DNA of 19,673 nt from an uncultured Flavobacterium sp. (GCF_937876455.1 NZ_CALFIG010000265.1:1-19673), one strand, 5' to 3'; shown: positions 7,165 to 15,656, counted from the first letter of the stretch. Numbers and translations are program-made. The notes: generated by a model from the letters alone, not told the origin.

Positions 7165-7530
7165 ATGGGAACCTACGTAATTAGTAAAAGACTTAACGGA
7201 ATGTATAAATATGAATTTACTTCAAGAAAAGGTAAAACGATTTATACAAGTAATGATTTTGAATTACGTTTTGAATGTGAGGCCGAAATAGAGGCTATCA
7301 AAGAAAATGTGGAAGAATTAATTTTTCTTCGGTTTAAATCTTCCAAAGGAAAATATTATTTCAAAATTATACTTAACAAAAAAGAGGTAGCCAAAAGCCG
7401 TTTATATACTACACAATTATTGATGCAAAAGGGGATTGATGAAATTTTGCGTTCGGCAACACTTTCAGAAATATTAGATTTTTCTTCATCCGATTCTATT
7501 TTTCCTCCAGCAGAAGCTATTTTTGGTTAA
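7165..7530 (+). CDS. YegP-like protein with two DUF1508 repeats
   Basis: A 121-residue cytoplasmic protein of unknown function. Two DUF1508-like units are visible: residues from about 3-50 (KRLNGMYKYEFTSRKGKTIY...ECEAEIEAIKEN) and about 54-105 (LRFKSSKGKYYFKIIL...QLLMQKGIDEI), each with the aromatic-KGK-turn and a C-terminal helix. The family is often found as one or two copies of this fold. ATG 7165 (MGTYVISKR) is chosen over the TTG at 7141, which overlaps the probable -7 box and adds eight residues not expected in the family. It is transcribed toward the lipoprotein gene, with the shared hairpin at 7554-7574 between them. Confidence 0.75.
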   Translation: MGTYVISKRLNGMYKYEFTSRKGKTIYTSNDFELRFECEAEIEAIKENVEELIFLRFKSSKGKYYFKIILNKKEVAKSRLYTTQLLMQKGIDEILRSATLSEILDFSSSDSIFPPAEAIFG

Positions 7531-7548
7531 AACGATAGCATATAAAAC

Positions 7549-7574
7549 AAAAAAATCCCGACTTAGTCGGGATT
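7549..7574 (-). terminator. Strong terminator, mainly for the minus-strand lipoprotein
   Basis: A 9-bp stem AATCCCGAC/GTCGGGATT (7554-7562, 7566-7574) with loop TTA. Read on the minus strand it is followed by seven T. On the plus strand it is followed only by GATTTCTTTT, so it would stop the plus-strand DUF1508 transcript less well. Confidence 0.85.
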
Positions 7575-7601
7575 GATTTCTTTTCGAAAAGAAGTATCTA
7601 A

Positions 7602-7802
7602 TTATTTTTTTACTTCTTCTTTAGCTGGTGCAGCAGCAGCAGCAGTAGTGTCAACAGCAGTAGTGTCAACAGCAGTAGTATCAGCTACAACAGCAGTAGT
7701 ATCTACAGCAGTTGAGTCAGCAGCTGGAGTTTCCTCTACTTTTTTGTTACAAGAAACTAATACTGCAGCAACGAATGCTAAGCTTAAAACAACTTTTTTC
7801 AT
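7602..7802 (-). CDS. Small repeat-rich lipoprotein
   Basis: A 66-residue predicted lipoprotein. The signal peptide MKKVVLSLAFVAAVLVSC has a lipobox LVSC with Cys18. The mature part is only 48 residues. It starts NKKVEETP, continues with Thr/Ala/Val/Asp repeats (DTTAV units), an Ala run, and a charged end KEEVKK. It has no fold that I recognise. Nucleotide repeats underlie the protein repeats: AGCAGTAGTGTCAAC occurs twice in tandem at 7641-7670, with degenerate copies after it. The gene has its own promoter-like box upstream and a strong terminator downstream, so it looks monocistronic. The leader resembles that of the lipoprotein at 13767-14018. Function unknown. Confidence 0.8.
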   Translation of the reverse strand: MKKVVLSLAFVAAVLVSCNKKVEETPAADSTAVDTTAVVADTTAVDTTAVDTTAAAAAPAKEEVKK

Positions 7803-7838
7803 CTTACTAAATTATAAAGGTTAATTATTAATTCGGAG

Positions 7839-7866
7839 CAAAGATATAAATTTTTTAATACGACAG
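7839..7866 (-). promoter_or_regulatory. Promoter of the small lipoprotein
   Basis: A perfect -7 box TATCTTTG on the minus strand (7846-7839), 36 nt upstream of the ATG. The -33 region has CTG (7866-7864) rather than TTG, with a 17-nt spacer. Confidence 0.5.
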
Positions 7867-7941
7867 CTATTTTTTTCCATCTTTTTTTATTTTTTTTTAC
7901 ATCATGCCCCATTTTTTTTGCACTTAATCGATTTCGTTAAG

Positions 7942-10097
7942 TTATTTCTTTGCTTTTTTACTTGCTGGATAAATGATTTTCAGTTCGTTGATTAAATTTT
8001 TTGCCCCTGCAAATTTATCTATGATGAATAAAACATAACGCGCATCTACCATAATGTTTCTGCAAATTTCTGGACTATAATAAATATCACTCATGGTGCC
8101 TTCCCATACACGGTCAAAATTTAAACCTATTAAGTTACCATTTGCATCTAAAGCTGGACTACCAGAATTTCCCCCTGTAGTATGATTTGTAGCAATAAAT
8201 GCTACAGGCATTTTACTATTTTCTGCATAAGGACCAAAATCTTTTGTGTTGTATAAATCAATTAGTTTTTGTGGCACATCAAATTCATAATCACCTGGCA
8301 CATACTTTTCTATTACACCATCTAAATACGTAACAGGTGTGTATTCTACTGCGTCAGATGGTTTGTAGCCTTTTACTTTTCCGTAGGTTACACGTAATGT
8401 AGAATTGGCATCAGGAAAAATTCGAGCAGATTTTGGACTTAATTCTATAATTGCTTTCATATAGGTGCGTTGTAATGCGATGTTTTTCAAATTTAATTCA
8501 TCATACTTTGGAGCCACATTCTTGTTGTATGCGTCTGCCATGTTTTTTACTAATTGATAACCTGCATCTTGATTTAGTTTTGCAAGTACACTTGAAGCAT
8601 CCCCATTTAATAATTCTTTAATCCCTTGATAAGAAGTTAATTTTGAATTTTTATAAATAGATGTGGTAGTTGCTATCGCATCGATGTTCTTGATTGATTC
8701 TGGTAAAAATTGTTGTGGTGATTTTTTGGCATAAATAGCAATAAGTTTTTCAAAAACTTTTTCATCAACAGTAGCATTGTAGTCGCCATATAAACTTTCA
8801 AAGCCTTTTACTAAGTTGTTTTTTCGGTCATTAAACGCTTGCTCACCTTTAGTGGTATACACTTGTTCTAATTGATATAAACGGTAACCAAAAGCTAGTA
8901 ATTCGGTATTTCGCATAACTATTTCAGTGAAATAATCTCTAGCAATCGCATACTCTTTAATAGCTGTATAATTTTGCTTAAATTCGTTTAAAACATTTCC
9001 ATATTCAGCTTGCTTGCCTGCTTTTTCAACTTTAAGTAAAAAATCTTTTTCAAAATTTTGTTTGAATTGTACCGCGTTCGATTTTTTTAAACCTTTTGTT
9101 TCGCCAATCCATTTTTTCCAATAGTTAGCAATAGAAGCGTATTTAGAAGCATATTGAATTTTAATAGCTTGATCTTTACGCATAAAGCCATCTTGTACTT
9201 TTAGGGCAATGTCACGCACTTCAATTTTAGCTGGGTTTAAGTCGTTTACGATTTGTTCCACCGCATACGAAGGTAAGTATTCTTGTGTTTTACCTGGATA
9301 ACCCATTACCATTGTAAAGTCACCTTCTTTTATTCCTTTAGCAGAAATTGGGAAAAAGTGTTTTGGTGTATAAGGAACATTGTCTTTTGAATAGTCTGCA
9401 GGTCTATTGTTTTTATCGGCATATACTCTAAATAGCGAAAAATCGCCTGTATGACGAGGCCATACCCAGTTGTCTGTATCTGAGCCAAATTTACCTATAG
9501 AACTTGGTGGTGCACCCACTAAACGAATGTCTTTAAAGTTTTCAACAACGAAAAGTAAATATTGATTGCCGTCATAGAAGGAACGTACTAAAATATCTTG
9601 CCATGCTTCTTTTGGATATGATTTTGTAAGAGCTGCAATATTTTCTTGAATTTTCTTTTGCTTATCTGCTTCAGTAGGCAATGAGGTTACACCGTCAAAT
9701 ATTTTCGTCGTTACATCGTCAATTTTAACTACAAAAGTTACTACAACACCAGGATTAGGGAGTTCTTCTTCCATTTTATATGCCCAAAATCCATCGGCTA
9801 GATAATCGTGTTCTACCGTTGAGTGATTTTGTATGTTATCATAACCACAGTGGTGATTTGTAAGTAACAAACCTTTTGAAGAAATTACTTCTGCCGTACA
9901 CCCTCCATTAAACTGAGGAACGGCATCTTTTAGAGAAGAAGTGTTAATAGAATAAATTTGGTCGGCTGAAAGTTTTCCTCCTAAGGTTTTAATTTCATTT
10001 TCATTCATTCCTTTTAATAGGAAGGAATCCACATACCGCCTTGCTGTGCATTGATTTGTGAAATAAATAAGATTACTAATAGACGTACTAATTTCAT
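7942..10097 (-). CDS. S46 dipeptidyl peptidase, DPP11-type; single-base frameshift near residue 27
   Basis: Periplasmic serine exopeptidase that releases dipeptides from peptides. The body reads in one frame to the stop at 7942. It shows LLTNHHCGYD (catalytic His), GSDTDNWVWPRHTGDF (catalytic Asp) and GGNSGSPALD (nucleophile Ser). Eighteen residues after that Ser comes Arg in LNFDRVWEG, the position where DPP11 (Asp/Glu at P1) has Arg and DPP7 has Gly. The expected N-terminus, MKLVRLLVILFISQINAQ then QGGMWIPS, is encoded from ATG 10097 but in another frame, hitting TAA at 10016-10014. One base is missing within about 10016-10027. Restoring it gives about 718 residues, normal for the family. 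The longer in-frame ORF up to 10155 translates waaA's end in a wrong frame and is not real. The gene follows waaA by 11 bp. Confidence 0.88.
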
Positions 10098-10108
10098 ATG
10101 TATAAATT

Positions 10109-11368
10109 TTAGTTTTTACTAATTTGATTGCTAATTTTTTCGGTTGCGCCTGCATTCATTTGCACAAAAGTACGACAAATGTGTCCTTTTTCTAATCGCT
10201 CGTCTTCATTTTGAAGTAATTCATCAATTATTTCTTTTAACTGATTTTGATTTTTTAAAGAAATACAACCTCCTAAGTTTACTAATGCCGTTGCTTCTGC
10301 AAAATGAGAATAATTAGGGCCAATTATAATAGGAATGCCAAAAGTGGCAGGCTCTAAAATATTATGAACACCTGGATTTCCAAAGCCACCGCCTACATAT
10401 GCAATATCGGCATAACTGTAAATTTTAGTGAGAATACCGATAGTGTCAATGATGAAAACTTGAAAATCCTCTATTTTGTATTGCTGAACTTGTTTCAGCA
10501 TCTCCTCTTTTTCAGAATACAAAATTGTTTTTTTTCTTATTTGTGATTTAAGATTTTTAATTTGATCCGCTTTTATGTTGTGAGGCGCAATTACAAATTT
10601 TATATTTTCAGCACTTGTATTGATATAGTTAAGTAACATTTCTTCATCTTTTGGCCATGAACTTCCAATAACAATTATTTTTGAGTTAGTAGTGCAAAAT
10701 TCATCCATAAAATCAAGCGAATTATCTCTTTCTAAGATGTTCATTACTCTATCAAAACGGGTATCTCCTGAAATCATCACATTTTGATAGCCTAAACGTT
10801 GAATTAATATTTTAGAACTTTCATTTTGTACAAAAAAATAACTAAAAGCCTCTAATGCTTTTCTATAAAAACCACCATACCATTTAAAAAAAGCTTGATT
10901 TTTTCTGAAAATACCAGAAACTAAAAATGTTTTAATTTGTAATTGTTGAAGCTCATTAAGGTAATTGGGCCAAAATTCATATTTTATGAAAAAAACCAAA
11001 TCGGGATGAACGGCTTTGATAAAATTATGCGCATTACGTTTTGTATCTAAAGGTAAATAAACGGTTACATCAGCAATAGTATTACTTTTTTTAACTTCAT
11101 AGCCCGAAGGCGAAAAAAAACTGACTACTATTTTATGAGAGGGATATTTTTTTTTAATGGCTTCCATGATTGGTAAACCCTGTTCAAATTCCCCTAAAGA
11201 AGCCGCATGAAACCAAATTGTTTTGTCTGAATTAGTTATTGCTTCTTGTAATTGATGAAAAACAACTTTTCGACCTTCCACAAAAAGTTTTATTTTCGGG
11301 TTAAAAAGCGCTATCAACCTAAGAAATTGAGCGGTAAAACGTACTACTAATTGGTATATAATTAACAT
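10109..11368 (-). CDS. waaA: 3-deoxy-D-manno-octulosonic acid (Kdo) transferase
   Basis: Inner-membrane-associated GT30 glycosyltransferase that moves Kdo from CMP-Kdo to lipid A precursor, completing the inner core of lipopolysaccharide. It has 419 residues, the usual size. An N-terminal hydrophobic anchor (about 1-24) precedes WFHAASLGEFEQG, with the catalytic Glu at E60. Then come VVSFFSPSGYE, FFIKYEFWPNYL, VSGDTRFDRV, and the C-terminal CMP-Kdo site YVGGGFGNPGVHNILEPA. It is the first gene of a two-gene set with the S46 peptidase, and is divergent from the DegT gene across 143 bp. A box TATTTTCG at 11395-11388 (one mismatch from TAnnTTTG) may be its promoter, but I see no TTG at the right spacing. 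Confidence 0.96.
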   Translation of the reverse strand: MLIIYQLVVRFTAQFLRLIALFNPKIKLFVEGRKVVFHQLQEAITNSDKTIWFHAASLGEFEQGLPIMEAIKKKYPSHKIVVSFFSPSGYEVKKSNTIADVTVYLPLDTKRNAHNFIKAVHPDLVFFIKYEFWPNYLNELQQLQIKTFLVSGIFRKNQAFFKWYGGFYRKALEAFSYFFVQNESSKILIQRLGYQNVMISGDTRFDRVMNILERDNSLDFMDEFCTTNSKIIVIGSSWPKDEEMLLNYINTSAENIKFVIAPHNIKADQIKNLKSQIRKKTILYSEKEEMLKQVQQYKIEDFQVFIIDTIGILTKIYSYADIAYVGGGFGNPGVHNILEPATFGIPIIIGPNYSHFAEATALVNLGGCISLKNQNQLKEIIDELLQNEDERLEKGHICRTFVQMNAGATEKISNQISKN

Positions 11369-11511
11369 GTTGGCAATAATCTATTTGCGAAAATACAGTT
11401 TCTTTATGAAAATTCATTGCCAACTTATCAATTATTAGTTATTTTTGTTCTGTTTAAAAGTAAAATCAATATAAAACTTTTAAATGCACCACTTTATAAT
11501 CGTATTTTTAA

Positions 11512-12642
11512 ATGAGAAAACTACAAATGGTTGACTTAAAAAGTCAATATGATAAAATTAAAGATGAAGTTAATGCTTCTATTCAAGAAGTTTTAGATAC
11601 TACTACTTATATTAATGGTCCATTAGTACATCAATTTCAGGCTGATTTAGAAAGCTATTTAGGTGTAAAGCACGTTATTCCTTGTGCAAACGGAACAGAT
11701 GCTTTGCAAATTGCAATGATGGGACTAGGTTTGCAACCAGGAGATGAAGTAATCACTGCCGATTTTACATTTGCAGCAACGGTTGAAGTGATAGCACTTT
11801 TACAATTAACACCTGTTTTAGTGGATGTAGACATGAATAATATGAATATTTCACTTGAAGGTATTCGTAAAGCTATTACACCAAAAACGAAAGCTATTGT
11901 ACCCGTACATTTATTTGGACGTGTAGCTAATATGGATGCGATTATGGAAATTGCTAACGAGTATAATTTATTTGTTATTGAAGATAATGCTCAAGCCATT
12001 GGCGCTACTCATACTTCAAAAGACGGTTCTAAAAAGAAAGTAGGTACTATAGGACATGTGGGAGCAACATCATTTTTTCCGTCTAAAAATTTAGGGTGTT
12101 ATGGCGATGGAGGTGCGATTTTTACAAATGATGATGCGTTGGCTCATACCATTAGAGGTATTGTAAACCATGGCATGTATGTGCGTTATCATCATGATGT
12201 AGTGGGCGTAAATTCGCGTTTAGATAGTATTCAGGCTGGTGTTTTGAAAGCGAAACTACCGCATTTAGATAGGTATAATAAAGCACGTCAAGATGCAGCA
12301 AGAAAATATTCATTAGCCTTAGGTTTAAATGCTAATATTTGGGTTCCAACAATTTGTGAAGCATGTGATTGTCATGTTTTTCATCAATATGTAATTCGAA
12401 TTTTAAATGGAAAACGCGATGGATTGTTAGACCATTTACAAGCAAAAGGAATTCCATGTGCCATTTATTATCCCATTCCGTTACACAGTCAAAAAGCATA
12501 TGCAGCTACGCGTTACAAAGAAGAAGATTTTCCTGTAACTAATCAATTGGTTAAAGAAGTAATTGCATTGCCAATGCACACAGAACTCGATGATGAGCAA
12601 ATAAAATTTATTACGGACGCTATTTTAGAATACGTTAACTAG
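11512..12642 (+). CDS. DegT/DnrJ/EryC1/StrS-family sugar aminotransferase
   Basis: PLP-dependent enzyme of 376 residues that aminates a nucleotide-linked keto sugar, usually for O-antigen, capsule or glycoprotein glycans. It has NGTDALQIAMMGLGLQPGDEVI (cofactor phosphate contact), VIEDNAQAIGA (Asp for the pyridine nitrogen), and the Schiff-base Lys K192 in FFPSKNLGCYGDGG. HVFHQYVIR and GIPCAIYYPIPLH complete the family signature. It is closest by eye to WbpE/FdtB-like enzymes, but the substrate cannot be told from sequence. galE follows 64 bp downstream, which fits nucleotide-sugar work. Confidence 0.93.
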   Translation: MRKLQMVDLKSQYDKIKDEVNASIQEVLDTTTYINGPLVHQFQADLESYLGVKHVIPCANGTDALQIAMMGLGLQPGDEVITADFTFAATVEVIALLQLTPVLVDVDMNNMNISLEGIRKAITPKTKAIVPVHLFGRVANMDAIMEIANEYNLFVIEDNAQAIGATHTSKDGSKKKVGTIGHVGATSFFPSKNLGCYGDGGAIFTNDDALAHTIRGIVNHGMYVRYHHDVVGVNSRLDSIQAGVLKAKLPHLDRYNKARQDAARKYSLALGLNANIWVPTICEACDCHVFHQYVIRILNGKRDGLLDHLQAKGIPCAIYYPIPLHSQKAYAATRYKEEDFPVTNQLVKEVIALPMHTELDDEQIKFITDAILEYVN

Positions 12643-12698
12643 TTTTCAGCCTCAGTTTTCAGTCTCAGAACTGTTAACTGTGACTGCGACTGATAACT
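12643..12698 (+). repeat. Degenerate CAG/ACTG intergenic repeat with inverted arms
   Basis: Two tandem 13-mers, TTTTCAGCCTCAG and TTTTCAGTCTCAG (12643-12668, 12 of 13 identical), are followed by AACTGTT, AACTGTG, ACTGCG, ACTGAT, AACT. The arms 12654-12668 and 12684-12698 are inverted repeats matching at 13 of 15 positions around a 15-nt loop. It fills almost the whole gap between the DegT gene and galE. Confidence 0.7.
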
Positions 12699-12706
12699 AA
12701 TTATAT

Positions 12707-13726
12707 ATGAGAGTACTTGTTACAGGAGGATTAGGTTTTATAGGCTCTCACACTGTTGTGGAGTTGCAAAACGAGGGTTTTGAAGTGGTTATTATTGACA
12801 ATTTATCTAATTCAACAATGGATGTTTTAGGTGGAATTGAACGCATAACGGGTAAAAAACCGCTGTTTGAACAAATTGATCTCCGTGATAAATTAGCCGT
12901 TCAACATTTCTTTTCAAATCATCAGGACATTTCAGGAGTGATTCATTTTGCGGCTTCAAAAGCTGTGGGCGAGAGTGTTGAAAAGCCATTGTTATATTAT
13001 GAAAATAATATTAGTTCATTAGTATACTTATTACAAGAATTACAAAATTTTTCTGAAATAGCTTTTATTTTTAGTTCGTCATGTACGGTTTATGGTCAAG
13101 CCGAAAAAATGCCAATTACCGAAGACGCTCCTATTCAAGTAGCCATGTCGCCTTATGGTAATACGAAACAAATAGGAGAAGAAATAATTTTGGATGTCGC
13201 AAAAGCGAGTAATTTTAAGTCTATTTTATTGCGTTATTTTAATCCAATTGGCGCACATCCATCTGCAGAAATCGGTGAATTACCGTTAGGTGTTCCACAA
13301 AATTTGGTTCCCTTTATTACACAAACAGCAAATGGATTAAGAGACACGTTAGCTGTTTTTGGAAATGATTATCCTACGTCAGATGGAACGGCAATAAGAG
13401 ATTATATTCATGTAGTTGATTTAGCAAAAGCGCATGTAGTGGCACTAAAACGACTGTTGTATAACAAAAATTTAGAAAAAGTAGAGACGTTTAATTTAGG
13501 TACAGGAAAAGGGAGTTCGGTTTTAGAAGTTATAACCACTTTTGAGAAAACTACGGGACAAAAATTGAACTATCAAATTGAAGGTCGAAGAGCAGGTGAC
13601 ATTGTTGAAGCCTATGCTGATACTCAAAAAGCTAATAAAGTATTAGGATGGAAAACGTGTTTAACTCTTGAAGATGCCTTACGAGATGCTTGGCGTTGGG
13701 AGAAAAAAATAAAAAACACGAATTGA
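12707..13726 (+). CDS. galE: UDP-glucose 4-epimerase
   Basis: Interconverts UDP-glucose and UDP-galactose (possibly the N-acetyl forms) using bound NAD. It has 339 residues, matching E. coli GalE (338). N-terminal Rossmann motif VTGGLGFIGSHT; FSSSCTVYG with the catalytic Ser; the Y150-x3-K154 pair in SPYGNTKQ; LLRYFNPIGAHPS; and the C-terminal substrate region EGRRAGDIVEAYAD. Complete, with no odd features. It probably shares a transcript with the DegT aminotransferase and ends at the hairpin at 13736-13762. Confidence 0.97.
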   Translation: MRVLVTGGLGFIGSHTVVELQNEGFEVVIIDNLSNSTMDVLGGIERITGKKPLFEQIDLRDKLAVQHFFSNHQDISGVIHFAASKAVGESVEKPLLYYENNISSLVYLLQELQNFSEIAFIFSSSCTVYGQAEKMPITEDAPIQVAMSPYGNTKQIGEEIILDVAKASNFKSILLRYFNPIGAHPSAEIGELPLGVPQNLVPFITQTANGLRDTLAVFGNDYPTSDGTAIRDYIHVVDLAKAHVVALKRLLYNKNLEKVETFNLGTGKGSSVLEVITTFEKTTGQKLNYQIEGRRAGDIVEAYADTQKANKVLGWKTCLTLEDALRDAWRWEKKIKNTN

Positions 13727-13732
13727 TTATAT

Positions 13733-13765
13733 ATAAAAAGGCTATCCTATAGATAGCCTTTTATA
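13733..13765. terminator. Bidirectional terminator between galE and the lipoprotein gene
   Basis: An 11-bp perfect stem AAAAGGCTATC/GATAGCCTTTT (13736-13746, 13752-13762) with loop CTATA. It is flanked by A-runs and T-runs, so it works for both convergent genes. Confidence 0.88.
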
Positions 13766-13766
13766 T

Positions 13767-14018
13767 TTACTTTTTAGCGGATTCTTTTAATTTATCAGCT
13801 GCTTCTTCAAGTTTATCAGCGCCTTTTTTCATAGCATCTGCTGCTTTAACTTTTGTAGAATCAACTACTTTTTCTGCTTTTAATTTTGCACTATCTACTG
13901 CTTGTTCTACTTCTGCACCTACAGCGTCTGATGCATCTATTACTTTGTCTTTAGTTTCCTCTTTACAAGAAACTAATAGGACAGCTACTACAACTGCACT
14001 TAAAATTGCTTTCTTCAT
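13767..14018 (-). CDS. Small helical lipoprotein
   Basis: An 83-residue predicted lipoprotein. Signal MKKAILSAVVVAVLLVSC with lipobox LVSC and Cys18, followed by KEETKDK. The remainder is a single Lys/Glu/Ala/Asp-rich amphipathic helix with repeats of the type DS(A/T)K(L/V)KA and ADKLEEAADKLKES, resembling entericidin- or Lpp-like helical envelope lipoproteins only in general character. It follows fabD by 74 bp on the same strand. No exact -7 box was found in that gap, so it may be read through from fabD. Function unknown. Confidence 0.8.
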   Translation of the reverse strand: MKKAILSAVVVAVLLVSCKEETKDKVIDASDAVGAEVEQAVDSAKLKAEKVVDSTKVKAADAMKKGADKLEEAADKLKESAKK

Positions 14019-14092
14019 GTTGTTTTTGTTTTAATTACTATTTGGGTTTTTACTAAAAAAGCAATTGCAAATTAAGTGCCAAAGTTTCTATG

Positions 14093-14962
14093 TTAAGCAG
14101 AAATTGTTTCTATTTCTTTGTTAATTTTATTTACTAATCCTACTAGTACTTTACCTGGTCCTACTTCAGTGAAACTTGTAGCGCCATCACTAATCATTTG
14201 ATTAACAGATTGAGTCCATTTAACTGCACCCGTTAGTTGTGAAATCAAATTACTTTTAATTTCAGCAGGATTTGAAACAGCACTAGCGGTTACGTTTTGA
14301 TACACAGGGCAAGTTGGATTAGAAAAAGTTGTTGCTTCAATGGCAGCGGCTAGTGCTGAACTTGCTGGTTCCATCATTGGCGAATGAAATCCACCACCTA
14401 CAGGTAATATAAGTGCGCGTTTTGCACCTGCTTCTTTCATTTTTTCGCAAGCTAATTCTACTGCTTTATATTCGCCCGAAATTACTAATTGACCCGGACA
14501 GTTATAATTAGCAGCCACTACAATACCATCAATTGAAGCACAAATATCTTCTACGATTTTATCTTCTAAATTTAAAACAGCGGCCATTGTAGAAGGCTTT
14601 ATCTCGCAAGCTTTTTGCATAGCTAAGGCTCTTTGAGAAACTAATTTTAAACCGTCTTCAAAAGATAAAGCTCCATTGACAACTAATGCAGAAAATTCAC
14701 CTAATGAATGTCCTGCTACCATTTCTGGTTTTACCTCTAAAACTTTAGCTAAAATTACCGAATGTAAAAATACCGCTGGTTGCGTTACTTTAGTTTCTTT
14801 TAATTCTTCAGCGCTACCTTCAAACATGATGTCTGTAATTCTGAATCCTAAAATGTCATTAGCCTTTTCAAAAAGTTCTTTAGCTAAAGGAGAGTTTTCA
14901 TATAATTCTTTACCCATGCCTGTAAATTGTGCGCCTTGACCAGGGAATATGTATGCCTTCAT
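14093..14962 (-). CDS. fabD: Malonyl-CoA:ACP transacylase
   Basis: Loads malonyl groups onto acyl carrier protein for fatty acid synthesis, in the cytoplasm. 289 residues. N-terminal FPGQGAQFTGMG; nucleophile S86 in AGHSLGEFSAL; R111 for the carboxylate in SQRALAMQ; H193 in GGGFHSPMM; and C-terminal EVGPGKVL. All catalytic residues are present. The ATG at 14962 gives the standard N-terminus. A promoter-like box lies 37 nt upstream. Confidence 0.97.
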   Translation of the reverse strand: MKAYIFPGQGAQFTGMGKELYENSPLAKELFEKANDILGFRITDIMFEGSAEELKETKVTQPAVFLHSVILAKVLEVKPEMVAGHSLGEFSALVVNGALSFEDGLKLVSQRALAMQKACEIKPSTMAAVLNLEDKIVEDICASIDGIVVAANYNCPGQLVISGEYKAVELACEKMKEAGAKRALILPVGGGFHSPMMEPASSALAAAIEATTFSNPTCPVYQNVTASAVSNPAEIKSNLISQLTGAVKWTQSVNQMISDGATSFTEVGPGKVLVGLVNKINKEIETISA

Positions 14963-14998
14963 AAATTTTGTTTAAAGTTTAAAAATTTTTCTAAAATA

Positions 14999-15026
14999 CA
15001 AAAATAGTGTTTTATTGTAAATTCAG
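14999..15026 (-). promoter_or_regulatory. Possible fabD promoter
   Basis: A perfect -7 box TATTTTTG on the minus strand (15006-14999). At the -33 position there is CTG (15026-15024) instead of TTG, with a 17-nt spacer. It suggests fabD is transcribed separately from the purT-pirin set upstream. Confidence 0.42.
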
Positions 15027-15028
15027 TA

Positions 15029-15241
15029 TTATTTGTTTAGCCAATTCCCTAATACGTTTCTCAATAAAGGAAGTAAAATAAATACCATTAAAGGCACTAA
15101 TATTCCAGTTAAAAGAAGTGTTTTTAGAGGTAATGGTAGTTGTTTAATATAATCTCCAATAAAAAAAGTTACCAAAGTAATAGTGGGGTAAATAGCTAAC
15201 CACACCATTATTGCAAATTTCCATTTAGGTGGTTGTTTCAT
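15029..15241 (-). CDS. Two-helix membrane protein like the C-terminal domain of ABM-type proteins
   Basis: A 70-residue integral membrane protein. After PPKWKFAIMVWLAIYPTITL (first helix, about 7-28) and a short loop DYIKQLPLPLKT comes a second helix, about 40-62. The wording (PPKWK..., WL.IYP, PLPL.TLLLT..LVPLM) is like the membrane tail found fused to antibiotic-biosynthesis-monooxygenase domains in other bacteria. Here it stands alone. Its start overlaps the end of the SRPBCC gene by 17 nt, pointing to translational coupling. Function unknown. Confidence 0.78.
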   Translation of the reverse strand: MKQPPKWKFAIMVWLAIYPTITLVTFFIGDYIKQLPLPLKTLLLTGILVPLMVFILLPLLRNVLGNWLNK

Positions 15242-15647
15242 TATTATTTTCTATAAATTGTTTGGTTTTTAATACAGCATTTTCAACTAATTCCTGATTG
15301 TTAATTTCAGTTAATTCTTCTTTGTCTTTCCAATTAATTGTAAACGTTAGTTCTGTTTCGTTTTCAGAAATATATTTACAATCATTATCAACATAGCCCT
15401 CCATAGTTGGATGTTCTAATAAAAGGAATCGAACTTTGTAAGGGATAAATGTAATTTTTTCTTTTAAAATTGTACTGTTTTCTGCATTTGTTACGGTCAT
15501 TTGACGTAAAACAAAATCAGGATTTTTTTCAAAAATATTGACATTACTTACGCCAGGAACAAAATTTTCAGGATGTTCTATTTTTAGAAGCAACTGCTTC
15601 CACACTTTTTCAAGTGATACATTAACAATTGTTGAGTAATATACCAT
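15225..15647 (-). CDS. SRPBCC-fold protein, DUF1857 (AtaL-like)
   Basis: A 140-residue soluble protein with the pattern of the START/SRPBCC ligand-binding fold: N-terminal strand VYYSTIVNVSLEKVWKQLL, FVPGVSNVNIFEKNPDFVLRQ (DUF1857-like), central strands, and a long C-terminal helix. No catalytic residues can be named. It lies 9 bp after the pirin gene and overlaps the two-TM gene by 17 nt, so the three are very probably co-expressed. Possible roles are binding or chemistry on a hydrophobic small molecule, which is inference. Confidence 0.72.
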   Translation of the reverse strand: MVYYSTIVNVSLEKVWKQLLLKIEHPENFVPGVSNVNIFEKNPDFVLRQMTVTNAENSTILKEKITFIPYKVRFLLLEHPTMEGYVDNDCKYISENETELTFTINWKDKEELTEINNQELVENAVLKTKQFIENNNETTT

Positions 15648-15656
15648 TTTATACTA

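Noticed and set aside
7641..7720. Short regular repeats as a CRISPR array
   Set aside because: The units are 15 bp, contiguous without spacers and in frame with a lipoprotein, so they are coding repeats.
7573..7824. Plus-strand ORF rich in Ala, Val and Ser
   Set aside because: It is the reverse-strand reading of the repeat-rich lipoprotein gene, which has a lipobox, promoter box and terminator of its own.
10014..10030. Programmed -1 ribosomal frameshifting to join signal peptide and peptidase body
   Set aside because: The site reads ATT CCT TCC TAT TAA, with no X-XXY-YYZ heptamer and no obvious downstream hairpin. An indel is simpler.
10098..10155. In-frame N-terminal extension of the S46 peptidase body, overlapping the end of waaA
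   Set aside because: Residues up to about the 45th have no signal peptide and match the correct signal peptide region read out of frame. The true start is ATG 10097.
14676..14939. Plus-strand ORF of 87 codons
   Set aside because: Shadow of fabD, whose catalytic Ser motif is encoded across it on the other strand.
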